A stretch of 64,000 nt of DNA from JAAURB01 sp049649525 (GCA_049649525.1 JBARZE010000065.1:37648-101647), one strand, 5' to 3'; counted from the first letter of the stretch, positions 9,401-17,264 are shown. Numbers and translations: made by a program. The notes: generated from the sequence alone by a model not told the origin.

Positions 9401-10126
9401 AATTTTAACGCACCGAAAGCCGTTTGTATGGCAGCCGTTTTGTATGTATTTCGGACACTCGTAACCGATAATATTCCGTTGAATGCGGGATGCTTAAAAC
9501 CACTCAATATTATTATCCCGGAAGGCTGTATGCTGAACCCTCGTTACCCAGCGGCAGTGGTGGCAGGGAACGTGGAAACCTCACAAGTGATTGTCGATGC
9601 GTTATATGGTGCGTTAGGCGTTATGGCAGCCTCTCAAGGAACCATGAATAACTTTACCTTCGGTAACCAACGCTATCAATATTACGAAACCATTTGCGGG
9701 GGTTCGGGGGCCGGAGTTGATTTTGAGGGGACAGATGCGGTACACACTCACATGACCAATTCTCGCTTAACTGACCCGGAAGTATTGGAATGGCGGTTTC
9801 CTGTATTGTTGGAACAGTTTAGTATTCGTCCTAACAGTGGCGGTTTGGGACATCATCGCGGTGGCAACGGTATTATTCGGCGAGTTCGGTTTTTAGAAAC
9901 CATGACCGCAGCAATTTTATCCGGACATCGTCAAGTTCCTCCCTTTGGTCTCGAGGGCGGAAAACCCGGTTCAGTCGGACACAATACAGTGATTCGTCAG
10001 GACGGAACTATCGAGGAATTAGGCAGTACAGCCACAGTTGAAATGCAGCCAGGGGATACCTTCGTCATTGAAACCCCCGGAGGCGGTGGCTACGGTGATA
10101 CTTCAAATAAATCACCCCAAACTTAA
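6464..10126 (+). CDS. Fused hydantoinase A/B-type enzyme, probable 5-oxoprolinase
   Basis: 1220 residues, the size of a full ATP-dependent 5-oxoprolinase, in which the two subunits that are separate in many bacteria (HyuA and HyuB) are joined. The HyuA half (about 1-690) has DRGGTFTDIV at the N-terminus and FDMGGTSTDVA near residue 295, phosphate-binding loops of the actin-like ATPase fold, and the Gly-rich CFGGAGGQHAC. The HyuB half (about 705-1215) has DFSCAIFDQNGELVANAPHIPVHLGSM and ends in ETPGGGGYGDT. Known reaction: ATP-driven opening of 5-oxo-L-proline to glutamate in the glutathione (gamma-glutamyl) cycle. Related enzymes act on hydantoins, so substrate is not certain. gshA lies 2.5 kb away. 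The ATG at 6464 has no clear ribosome binding site. Control by the divergent LysR gene is likely. Confidence 0.85.
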   Translation: MNLISDKNSNQFQFWVDRGGTFTDIVACKPDGTLVTHKLLSENPDRYSDAVIQGIRDILGITADQPIPSEQISEVKMGTTVATNALLERKGDRTVLIITKGFQDALRIGYQNRPDIFACQIILPELLYEQVIEVDERYDAAGNELKAIEVEPIKTALQSVYSQGIKSCAIVLMHSYRYPNHEQQIAKIAEEIGFTQISVSHQVSPLMKLISRGDTTVVDAYLSPILYRYIDRVSHQLNCNNEPVELMFMQSNGGLVNANQFQGKDSILSGPAGGIVGAVQTSLRAGFNKIISFDMGGTSTDVAHYNGEYERQFETEIAGVRMRTPIMAIHTVAAGGGSLLAFDGSRYRVGPESAGANPGPACYRMGGQLTVTDCNVMLGKIQPQFFPKVFGIKGNLPLDGEIVQQKFTELATKIKQQTGETKTPEEVATGFITIAVNNMANAIKKISLQRGYDVSDYTLCCFGGAGGQHACLIADTLGIQTIFIHPYAGVLSAYGMGLADVRVIRERSIEIELNSETFSNLKTILLELETECYQELTDDKIETTAVFQANLKYIGTDSTLTVNLTDSVADIITEFEQEHQSRYGFIKPEKALIVESVSVEIIQHLAVVEEPQYTRNRSQIAEPISTVKMYTANQWQDTPLFQRKDLQPGDVIVGPAIITEGIGTNIIEPDWQGKVSDKNHLVLTRQSAKVLENIAITVNKNTSKPDPVRLEIFKNLFQFIAEQMGIVLQNTASSVNIKERLDFSCAIFDQNGELVANAPHIPVHLGSMSESVRSLIDAKNKEIKPGDVYLLNNPYEGGTHLPDITVITPVFDREKQQILFYVASRGHQADIGGITPGSMPPYSTRVEEEGILLTHFQLVNQGEFQETALRETLSSGDYPARNPEMNLADLQAQIAANKKGVQELHQMVNQYGLETVQTYMGYVQDNAEESVRKAIEVLKEGEFTYPMDIGSQIKVKITLDKNQRNAIIDFTGTSPQVESNFNAPKAVCMAAVLYVFRTLVTDNIPLNAGCLKPLNIIIPEGCMLNPRYPAAVVAGNVETSQVIVDALYGALGVMAASQGTMNNFTFGNQRYQYYETICGGSGAGVDFEGTDAVHTHMTNSRLTDPEVLEWRFPVLLEQFSIRPNSGGLGHHRGGNGIIRRVRFLETMTAAILSGHRQVPPFGLEGGKPGSVGHNTVIRQDGTIEELGSTATVEMQPGDTFVIETPGGGGYGDTSNKSPQT

Positions 10127-10378
10127 TCACTCAGAGATTGAGAAAAATTGTTCTCGACGCAGAATAATTTCCCCATGTCCTGCCACCCATGCCACCCACT
10201 CTTCCTCAGAAAGAGGACACAGCAGTAAGGCTTCGTCGTCGCTATAGGGGTTGGGTCGTTCCCAGAGATGAACCCAACTTCTAGGTTCGGGGGCAATACA
10301 ACACCGCAGTCCAGGAATAACAGAATAGTGAGGACTGGTAGTGCGGGGTGAGTGAAGCTGCAAATTGAGTTTGGTCAT
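10127..10378 (-). CDS. Small conserved cyanobacterial protein of unknown function
   Basis: An 83-residue protein starting MTKLNLQLHSP and rich in Trp and Pro (WVHLWERPNPYSDDEALLL, EEEWVAWVAGHGE). I chose the ATG at 10378, with GGA six nucleotides upstream. An upstream in-frame ATG at 10432 would add 18 unconvincing residues. The dense, non-random amino-acid pattern in the C-terminal half supports a real gene. Its stop codon abuts the stop of the oxoprolinase gene, so the two are convergent with no gap. No domain, signal peptide or catalytic motif can be named. Confidence 0.65.
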   Translation of the reverse strand: MTKLNLQLHSPRTTSPHYSVIPGLRCCIAPEPRSWVHLWERPNPYSDDEALLLCPLSEEEWVAWVAGHGEIILRREQFFSISE

Positions 10379-10620
10379 CGTCTTTCCATTGAACCCCAAG
10401 AAAAATTTAGTCATTAAGGAGTGAACTTCCATAGAAAAATTATACTTATTTCTGTATTAAAAGATACATAATATATATTTATCTTCAAGGAATTTTGCAA
10501 AACTTGATGATTTTGTGAGGAAAGCATCATAAATTAATCTCCAGATGGGTGAAAATCCTCTACAATAACTTTTGTTAAGAAAATCAGAAGTCTATCAATT
10601 CAATTTAGGAGAATACAGCT

Positions 10621-11055
10621 ATGGCTTTATCTGTTGGTACAAAAGCCCCAGAATTTACCACAAAAGATGATACAGGCAAGACAGTTTCTCTGTCTGACTT
10701 CGCGGGCAAAGTCGTTGTGTTGTATTTCTATCCCAAAGACGATACCCCAGGCTGTACAAAAGAAGCCCAAAGTTTTCGGGATAACTACAAAGACTACGAA
10801 GGCAAAGATATGGTCGTCCTGGGTGTCAGCATGGACGATGAAGCCTCTCACAAGGCATTTAAAGAAAAATATGGCTTACCGTTTAATTTGTTGGTAGACT
10901 CTGATGGCGCAATTACCAAAGCTTACGATGTAGAAGGCGGCGGCTATTCTAAGCGTGTCACTTACATTATCAATGGTGAAGGCATGATTGATGTAGTCGA
11001 TGAAAATGTTAAAACAGGGACTCATGCTCAAGATATTTTAGCTAAAATGAGCTAA
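10621..11055 (+). CDS. Peroxiredoxin of the PrxQ/BCP family, single-cysteine form
   Basis: A 144-residue thioredoxin-fold thiol peroxidase that reduces hydrogen and organic peroxides in the cytoplasm. The peroxidatic centre is DDTPGCTKEAQSFRD, with Cys45 and the expected Thr and Pro just before it. In typical PrxQ a resolving Cys sits five residues later. Here that position is Gln50, and no other cysteine exists in the protein, so it must work by a 1-Cys mechanism with an external thiol such as thioredoxin or glutathione. Start ATG 10621 has AGGAG nine nucleotides upstream. It is monocistronic and followed by a good terminator. Confidence 0.92.
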   Translation: MALSVGTKAPEFTTKDDTGKTVSLSDFAGKVVVLYFYPKDDTPGCTKEAQSFRDNYKDYEGKDMVVLGVSMDDEASHKAFKEKYGLPFNLLVDSDGAITKAYDVEGGGYSKRVTYIINGEGMIDVVDENVKTGTHAQDILAKMS

Positions 11056-11093
11056 TTAATCTGCTTGAATTAACAATTTGAAATATTATTCAG

Positions 11094-11126
11094 CCGCCTT
11101 TTCAGGAAATTGAGGGCGGTTTTATT
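11094..11126 (+). terminator. Rho-independent terminator of the peroxiredoxin gene
   Basis: CCGCC (11094-11098) pairs with GGCGG (11115-11119), leaving a 16 nt loop that can pair further, and is followed by TTTTATTATT. It begins 38 bp after the stop codon of the prxQ-type gene. Confidence 0.75.
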
Positions 11127-11217
11127 ATTGATGTAAATTTTTATCAGCTTTAATTGCATTGTCTATCTCTTAAAATCCTTCATGATAAGATCATGGAGAG
11201 TTTGAGAATGCTCTGAT

Positions 11218-12075
11218 ATGAAAACTGATACAATTTTCTATAGCCTATTTCAAGAGTTTCCTCGCTTCTTTTTTGAACTGATTAACTGTTCTCCTGAGGA
11301 AGCTTCTGCTTATGAATTTACCTCCCGTGAAATTAAGCAACTTGCTTTTCGGATTGATGGTTTGTTTTTACCCAAAACTGAAGATTCAGTTAAACCTTTT
11401 TATCTGGTAGAAGTTCAATTTCAACCCGATCCTGATTTATATTACCGTATTTTCGGGGAATTATTTCTCTATTTACGACAATATAAACCCCCCCATCCCT
11501 GGCGTGTTGTTGTTCTTTATCCCAGTCGCAATATCGAAGTCGAACAACCGTTGCAATTTGAGGAACTACTGAACTGTTCTCGTGTGCAACGAATTTATTT
11601 AGATGAGTTAGAAGCAACCGCAGAACGTTCAATTGGCGTAGGAGTTGTTAAACTAGTAATTGAACCCGAACAAACAGCGGGAGAGCAAGCGAGGCAACTG
11701 ATTGCCCAAGCGAGACTTCAACTCACTGATGTTAACGTTCAACGGGATTTAATTAATCTGATTGAAACGATTATTGTTTACAAATTACCCCAAAAAAGCC
11801 GTGAGGAAATTGCTGCTATGTTAAATTTAACTGAAGAGCTGAAACAAACTCGATTTTATCAGGAAGTTAAACAAGAAGGAATTGAGGAAGGTCTCGAACA
11901 AGGTTTAGAACAAGGTCTCGAACAAGGACAACGTCAAGCTCAGTTAAATGCGATTCCGCGTATGGTGAGTTATGGATTAAATGCGGAAACGATTGCTCAA
12001 TTATTAGATTTACCTTTAGAGTTTGTTCAGGAAACAATGACTGAAATTCAGCAGGATGATTCTTTATCCTCCTAA
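11218..12075 (+). CDS. Rpn/DUF2887-family PD-(D/E)XK nuclease-like protein
   Basis: 285 residues of the Rpn-like group often labelled recombination-promoting nuclease or putative transposase. The N-terminal domain (about 1-150) holds a PD-(D/E)XK-type core: Asp47 in AFRIDG and Glu65-Val-Gln67 in YLVEVQFQ, where Gln replaces the usual Lys. A coiled, Glu/Gln-rich segment follows with a short repeat (GLEQ three times, residues 224-236). A C-terminal helical region (LNAETIAQLLDLPLEFVQ) resembles the helix-turn-helix tail of this family. Such genes are scattered and multicopy in cyanobacteria, and a relic of the same superfamily lies at 30616-30790. Its last 12 bp overlap the 3' end of the Trypco1-like gene on the other strand. 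Its function in vivo is not established. Confidence 0.82.
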   Translation: MKTDTIFYSLFQEFPRFFFELINCSPEEASAYEFTSREIKQLAFRIDGLFLPKTEDSVKPFYLVEVQFQPDPDLYYRIFGELFLYLRQYKPPHPWRVVVLYPSRNIEVEQPLQFEELLNCSRVQRIYLDELEATAERSIGVGVVKLVIEPEQTAGEQARQLIAQARLQLTDVNVQRDLINLIETIIVYKLPQKSREEIAAMLNLTEELKQTRFYQEVKQEGIEEGLEQGLEQGLEQGQRQAQLNAIPRMVSYGLNAETIAQLLDLPLEFVQETMTEIQQDDSLSS

Positions 12076-12498
12076 TTCTTCGGATGGAAAAGAACACTTG
12101 ACTGTGATTTTCAGGTTACTTTTTGCTGTTCCTTTTGTCACGTAGGGAACCCCCGCTTCTCCGCCCACTTCCACACCAAATTCTAACGTTACTTCTTCAA
12201 TATTGGCAACTGCGATTTGCTTAAAAGCATTTAACGTAAAAGTTGTATAAGCTTTTATCGTATTTTCTATCGCTTGAAAACTTTGGCTGGCTTCTTGTGT
12301 AATTGAATCGGTTTGTTGTTCCAATCGATCTCGCAGACTCTGATTCCTATTATCAAAAAAACCTTTTTCTCTGGGATTTTCTACTTCTAAAGATTCATTA
12401 GTTTGAGAGGGTTCAGAAACCGGAATATTAATATTTTCTGTGGCTTCAATATAAATTGTTGTTCCGTCTTCCAATTGAATGGGAGTCAGTTGAACCAT
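12064..12498 (-). CDS. Trypco1-like (CU044_2847 family) protein
   Basis: A 144-residue soluble protein. The N-terminal strand pair MVQLTPIQLEDGTTIYIEA and the C-terminal EVTLEFGVEVGGEAGVPYV ... LKITVKCSF match what I know of the trypsin-co-occurring domain 1 family. Between them lie a variable Ser/Glu/Asn-rich linker and a helix. Genes of this family are typically found beside trypsin-like or caspase-like proteases in bacterial conflict systems. Here it is divergent from the caspase-nSTAND gene 99 bp away. It probably acts as a regulatory or substrate partner of that protease. The frame could begin at a TTG (12516), but the ATG at 12498 fits the family start. The C-terminal codons overlap the Rpn-type gene. 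Confidence 0.65.
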   Translation of the reverse strand: MVQLTPIQLEDGTTIYIEATENINIPVSEPSQTNESLEVENPREKGFFDNRNQSLRDRLEQQTDSITQEASQSFQAIENTIKAYTTFTLNAFKQIAVANIEEVTLEFGVEVGGEAGVPYVTKGTAKSNLKITVKCSFPSEELGG

Positions 12499-12597
12499 AT
12501 CTAAAATTATCCTCAAAATTGTTATATCTAACTTTCCAGTTTAAGCTAGAACAGAGAGGAAAACTCATAAAGTTCTCGATCGGGAGGAATATGAGGA

Positions 12598-15435
12598 ATG
12601 AGTCGAGATGCGTTGGTGGTTGGGATTAACTATTACGAAGACAAAACCCTACAACTGACTGCACCCGTAGAAGATGCCAAGGCGATCGCCAAACGTCTCC
12701 AACAGGATGGTAACTTTAAGGTGCGAACCCTTTTGGCTACCTCAGAAAATAGCAAAATTCTGTTAACTCAACTCGAAGATGCACTCATTCGACTGTTTCA
12801 ACCCGGCGGTAACCAGATTCCGGATACTGCTTTATTTTACTTCTCTGGGCATGGTTTACAGAAGAAAAAAGCTTTTTCTGAGGGGTTTTTAGCCACCAGC
12901 GATGTTTATCCGGATGCTGGACTTTATGGACTTCGGTTGCAGTGGTTACAGCAACTGTTAATCAAAAGCCAAATTAAACAACAGATTATCTGGTTAGACT
13001 GTTGTCATAGTGGAGAATTCCGGGTTACAGAAGCCAACCCAAAAGACCAAGGACAAGCCAGAGATCGTTGTTTTATTGCCGCTTCTCGTCAATTTGAACC
13101 CGCTTATGAAGGACTGAATACTCCCTATAGTGCGATGACAAAGGTGTTGTTAGAAGGACTCGATCCAACTCGTTATCCTGATAGTCGCCTCACCAACTAT
13201 ACTTTAACCACGTATATCGATAATCATCTTAAAAATACGCCTCAACGTCCAATTTTTACTAACTTTGGGGAAGTCATTGAACTGATCCGTCCCGATACTA
13301 CCCCAGTTGCAAAACCTCAGATATCCGCTTCTGATATTTGTCCTTACAAAGGCTTAGAATTTTTTACCGAAGAAGATCACGAAGATTTTTATGGACGGAC
13401 GCAACTCACCGATAAACTATTAGCAAAAGTCAGTCAAACTAATTTTTTAGCTGTTTTAGGGGCATCTGGAAGCGGTAAATCATCTATATTGAGAGCAGGA
13501 CTATTATATCAGCTTAAACTGGGTCAACGTATTTCCGGTAGCGATCAATGGCGTTTTTATATTTTACGACCCGGAGAACATCCGTTAGATAATCTCGCTT
13601 TAGCATTTCTCGATCCGGCTTTATCAAATATTGAACGCGCTACCCAATTACACCAGGCAAAAGCATTAATTCAACAAGGCGCAAAAGGGTTACAAAATTT
13701 AGTTCAAGCTACTTCAGCCAGTCGAGTTGTTTTGATTATCGATCAGTTTGAAGAGGTGTTTAATAGTCCTGAGAAAGAACAGTTTTTTGAATGTATTTTA
13801 GAGGGCAATATTTCTCAGTTATGCATCATTATCGCCATGCGGGCAGACTTTTTCGGTAAATGTGTCGAGGCAGAATATAGCGGACTGGCAAAACGAATAC
13901 AAGATAACCAAATTATTATTATTCCGATGAATACTCAGGAGTTGGAAACAGCGATCGCACAACCTGCCAAGGGAGTAGGATTAGAGATTGAAACAGAACT
14001 CACTCAACGGATGATCGCGGATGTTGACGGATCTCCGGGAAGTTTACCCTTGTTGCAATATACCCTAACAGAGCTATGGAAACAACGGCAGGAAAATCGC
14101 TTGCAATTAACCACCTATCAGCAGTTAGGCGGCGTAGGCGGAACCCTGGATAAACGGGCAACAGCAGTTTACAATCAATTAAACCAAGCGCAACAAGCCA
14201 TAATACGGCATATTTTTCTATCGTTGACGCAGTTAGGAGAGGGAACAGAAGATACCCGCCGACGAGTGATGAAGTCAGATTTAATCACGGCGAAACATTC
14301 AGAAGCGGTAGTGGATACAGTTATACAGAAGTTAGCGCAGGAGAAGTTATTGGTAACCAGTGATCCTGGAATAACGGCTAGCAGTCAGCCTCAAGGGGTA
14401 GAAGTTGTGGATGTCCCCCACGAAGCCTTAATTCGTCATTGGAAACTATTGCGACAGTGGTTGAGTGAAAGTCGAGATCATTTAAGGAAAAAACGGCAAA
14501 TAGAAGCCGCCGCCGCAGACTGGCGCAACCATCAGCAAGCAAAGGATTATCTATTGCAGGGAAAACGGTTACAAGAAGCCAGGGAATTTCAGCGGGAAAA
14601 TGCAGAACAATTTCCGTTATCGAAGCAGACTGAGAGGTTGATTCAAGCTAGTGTTAGGAGTCGGCGAAATAATCGGGTTAAATTAGCCAGTGTTTTGATG
14701 ATTCCGGTAATGATTGTTATTGCAATTGTTGAGCCACCCATGAGACAAGCAAGAATTGACCGGATTATATCTATGCTAAGAACAGGAGAAGGAGGAATTA
14801 GAGAGTTAGAATATCTTGTTGAAGGCTGTGATGTGCAAATCAGGACTTTGCTACCAAAAGATCTAGCAAACTTTTTATTTGGGAATTGTGTTGATTTAAC
14901 AAGCTTTAAATTTTCTCAAGGCTTATACCTTGTGAACGCCAATCTTAGGGACGCTAGCCTTGTGAACGCCAACCTTAGGGACGCTAGCCTTGTGAACGCC
15001 AACCTTAGAGACGCTAGCCTTAGGTTTGCCGACCTTAGGAGCGCTAACCTTGGGCTAGCCAACCTTAGGGACGCTAGCCTTGTGGGCGCCAACCTTAGAG
15101 ACGCTAGCCTTAGGTTTGCCGACCTTAGGTTTGCCGACCTTAGGTTTGCCAACCTTGGGCTAGCCGACCTTAGGAACGCCAACCTTGGGCTAGCCGACCT
15201 TAGGGACGCCAAGCTTGGGAGCGCCAACCTTAGGGGAGCTGATTTTACAGAGGATGAAGTTTGGGGAAAAGTCAAGAATTTAACGCCTGAACAGATCAAA
15301 TCTGCTTGCTATTGGCAAGAAGCAAAATTTGATCGGGATTTTCAGAAACAATTAGAGTCATCTCCTGACCCAGAAACACCGCCAGATTGTAGTTTTTGGG
15401 AGGATATTGAGAGTCAGGATACACAACAAAAGTAA
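12598..15435 (+). CDS. Caspase-nSTAND ATPase-pentapeptide repeat protein
   Basis: 945 residues in three parts. (1) A caspase-like C14 peptidase, residues 1-235: His85 in YFSGHG and Cys136 in LDCCHSG form the catalytic dyad. (2) A linker beginning CPYKGLEFF leads to a STAND-type P-loop NTPase: Walker A GASGSGKSS 288-296, Walker B LIIDQFEEVF 379-388, sensor-type Arg in AMRADF, then winged-helix-like segments to about 690. (3) One hydrophobic segment (about 696-712), then a pentapeptide-repeat solenoid (about 765-885) of A(N/D)LRx units and a short acidic tail. Expected behaviour, from STAND biology: NTP-driven oligomerisation after a signal sensed by the C-terminal part, then protease activation, causing cell death or immunity. 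It has a divergent Trypco1-like partner. GGAGG lies upstream of the ATG. Confidence 0.9.
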   Translation: MSRDALVVGINYYEDKTLQLTAPVEDAKAIAKRLQQDGNFKVRTLLATSENSKILLTQLEDALIRLFQPGGNQIPDTALFYFSGHGLQKKKAFSEGFLATSDVYPDAGLYGLRLQWLQQLLIKSQIKQQIIWLDCCHSGEFRVTEANPKDQGQARDRCFIAASRQFEPAYEGLNTPYSAMTKVLLEGLDPTRYPDSRLTNYTLTTYIDNHLKNTPQRPIFTNFGEVIELIRPDTTPVAKPQISASDICPYKGLEFFTEEDHEDFYGRTQLTDKLLAKVSQTNFLAVLGASGSGKSSILRAGLLYQLKLGQRISGSDQWRFYILRPGEHPLDNLALAFLDPALSNIERATQLHQAKALIQQGAKGLQNLVQATSASRVVLIIDQFEEVFNSPEKEQFFECILEGNISQLCIIIAMRADFFGKCVEAEYSGLAKRIQDNQIIIIPMNTQELETAIAQPAKGVGLEIETELTQRMIADVDGSPGSLPLLQYTLTELWKQRQENRLQLTTYQQLGGVGGTLDKRATAVYNQLNQAQQAIIRHIFLSLTQLGEGTEDTRRRVMKSDLITAKHSEAVVDTVIQKLAQEKLLVTSDPGITASSQPQGVEVVDVPHEALIRHWKLLRQWLSESRDHLRKKRQIEAAAADWRNHQQAKDYLLQGKRLQEAREFQRENAEQFPLSKQTERLIQASVRSRRNNRVKLASVLMIPVMIVIAIVEPPMRQARIDRIISMLRTGEGGIRELEYLVEGCDVQIRTLLPKDLANFLFGNCVDLTSFKFSQGLYLVNANLRDASLVNANLRDASLVNANLRDASLRFADLRSANLGLANLRDASLVGANLRDASLRFADLRFADLRFANLGLADLRNANLGLADLRDAKLGSANLRGADFTEDEVWGKVKNLTPEQIKSACYWQEAKFDRDFQKQLESSPDPETPPDCSFWEDIESQDTQQK
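14930..15240 (+). repeat. Tandem DNA repeats encoding the pentapeptide solenoid
   Basis: Units of 15 and 30 bp are near-identical at the DNA level. The 30 bp unit GACGCTAGCCTTGTGAACGC plus CAACCTTAGG occurs three times almost unchanged from 14935. Shorter units GACCTTAGGTTTGCC and GGGCTAGCCAACCTT recur downstream. Such DNA identity, rather than only protein-level similarity, points to recent expansion by slippage or unequal recombination. The long open frame on the opposite strand (14916-15299) is a by-product of this repetition. Confidence 0.85.
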
Positions 15436-15909
15436 GACAATATTGTAGGTTATCGGGTGTGGGGTGTCTCACACTTGCGGGTATCAAATATCAGGTATCT
15501 GACTCCTTGGACAATAAATTGAGTGTCATGTCATTATGCTAAATAGCATCTAAACGAGTTGATTAGGACATGGGTAATTATGGATTCTCTCAGTGGAGGG
15601 AATGACAGTTTATATTTTGCCCTAACTATTTTATTCTTTAGTAGAAATAGCATCTAAACGAGTCTTTCACTAATCTACCGATTGTTCTATTGCCGAAGCA
15701 TCACTCAGAGAAACTAATTCTCGGATTCAATCATCAAAAAACTCAGATGTACAACTGTTGATAATTAATCGTTTCATGCGATTTTAAGGAGTTATATCTA
15801 CTGTTGAAATGATACGGGATTATAGCATCAGTGAATCTGAAATGAGTTGAGTGATGTTTAAGGTAAGGCAATAGAAAATAGTTAAAAAATTATCAGTGAT
15901 TTATTCAAG
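15436..15909. other. Intergenic region with two copies of a 19 bp direct repeat
   Basis: AAATAGCATCTAAACGAGT occurs at 15541-15559 and again at 15645-15663, 104 bp apart. Between and after them are only short open frames. On the minus strand fragments such as SLSDASAIEQSVD and TRLDAIS can be read, which may be scraps of a decayed small gene, but no continuous frame exists. No clear promoter can be assigned for the peptidase gene that follows. Confidence 0.5.
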
Positions 15910-17226
15910 ATGACTACCACTCAAATTTCTCCTCTTACCGAAAAGCACTTACAATTAGAAATCACTACAGATACCTTATTTAAAGCAAGTCCTGTTGATT
16001 CAACAGCGCTAAACGAAACAGAAAAAACTGTCCTCAAAGCGGGTCAAACGTTGACAGTTATTAAATATGGATTAGTCGATGGTCATTTAAAAGTTTTATT
16101 AGAAGAAAGTCTTCCGGTTGTTGGTTCTTTCGGTTATATTTATGCTGAACATATCAGTTCTCGTAATAAGCAGGAGCATTTTGATTTCGATTTTGAGCAA
16201 GTCACTGATACAGATATTCATGCTGAGCTGTGGATTACTAAAAATACGTTAATTAAGAAACAACCGATTGACAGTTCTGTTTTAGAATCCGATCAGTTAA
16301 CTACACTGTCATTAGGACAAACATTTGTTGTTTATGGATATGCCTCTATTCAAGGACATTTTCGGGTCAATTTAGCTGACTCTATTCCTGGATTTGGTAA
16401 TGTTGGATATGTTTATTGGCAACACGTTCGTTTACTTCGAGATGGCAAAGAAATTCCTTATAATCCTGATGCCATTACAATGACAGTTCAACAGGAAACT
16501 GTGATTAAAAAAGTACCGAAACAGATCGATCAGTTAGACAGTTCGGAAAAAGTAATATTATCTGAAGGACAAGTTTATAATCTGAATAGTTATAGCGTGA
16601 ATGAAGGTCATATAAAAGTAGCTTTAACTGAAGAATTATCAGATTTTGGTGAGATGGGTTATGTCCTACCCAAAAATATTAGTTTTAAACAAGGCGGCAA
16701 ACCATTTAATCCTATTCCTCCCCATTTAGAGTTAAATATTCCCTATTTTTCTCAACGAGATAATCCGCGTTATTCCTGGTCTACTTGTAACGTTACATCG
16801 ATTGCGATGGCGCTATTTTATCATGGATTACGTTCTCGTTCGGGCGGACAATTAGAGGATGAATTATTACAATGGTGCTTTGATTATGCAGGCGCAGACT
16901 CACAAACCGATCACAGTGTTTTATCCGCACTCATTCAGGCTTACAACTTTAAAACCAGTTTTAGTACAACCCGAAATTGGATAGAAGTAAAAGAAGAATT
17001 AATTAATCGTCGCCCGGTTGTTTTAGCGGGAGATTTTACCCCATCCGGTCATATTATTACCCTGATTGGTTATAACGAACAAGGCTATATTGTTCACGAT
17101 CCTTGGGGTGATGCTTATACCAATTACTCCAATACAGAAGGTAAACGGCTGTTATATTCTTACAGTTATCTAGATCAAGTTGCAGGGCCAGAAGGCAATA
17201 TCTGGGCGCATTTTATTAGTAAGTAA
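15910..17226 (+). CDS. C39-like papain-fold cysteine peptidase with three SH3-like repeats
   Basis: 438 residues. Three homologous repeats of about 70 residues fill the N-terminal 260 (15-82, 103-173, 188-257). Each has the pattern LxxxTxxKxxP...LxxGQ...GHxxVxLxxxxxxFGxxGYVY, likely SH3b-like binding modules. The C-terminal domain (about 270-438) is a C39-type peptidase fold with Cys293 in YSWSTCNVTSIAM, His381 in PSGHIITLIGY and Asp397 in VHDPWGD. C39-type domains either cut leader peptides at Gly-Gly sites or act on cell-wall or secreted peptides. There is no ABC exporter here and no signal peptide is visible, so location and substrate are open. It lies 474 bp after the caspase gene on the same strand. 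A joint role is possible but unsupported. Confidence 0.8.
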   Translation: MTTTQISPLTEKHLQLEITTDTLFKASPVDSTALNETEKTVLKAGQTLTVIKYGLVDGHLKVLLEESLPVVGSFGYIYAEHISSRNKQEHFDFDFEQVTDTDIHAELWITKNTLIKKQPIDSSVLESDQLTTLSLGQTFVVYGYASIQGHFRVNLADSIPGFGNVGYVYWQHVRLLRDGKEIPYNPDAITMTVQQETVIKKVPKQIDQLDSSEKVILSEGQVYNLNSYSVNEGHIKVALTEELSDFGEMGYVLPKNISFKQGGKPFNPIPPHLELNIPYFSQRDNPRYSWSTCNVTSIAMALFYHGLRSRSGGQLEDELLQWCFDYAGADSQTDHSVLSALIQAYNFKTSFSTTRNWIEVKEELINRRPVVLAGDFTPSGHIITLIGYNEQGYIVHDPWGDAYTNYSNTEGKRLLYSYSYLDQVAGPEGNIWAHFISK

Positions 17227-17264
17227 TAGCAATTCGACTTCGCTCATTGCAAGGGGTGTGGGGT

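Noticed and set aside
14916..15299. 127-codon open frame on the minus strand of Leu-Arg-Ser-Ala repeats
   Set aside because: It is the antisense image of the tandem pentapeptide DNA repeats in the caspase gene; periodic DNA without stops makes it open.
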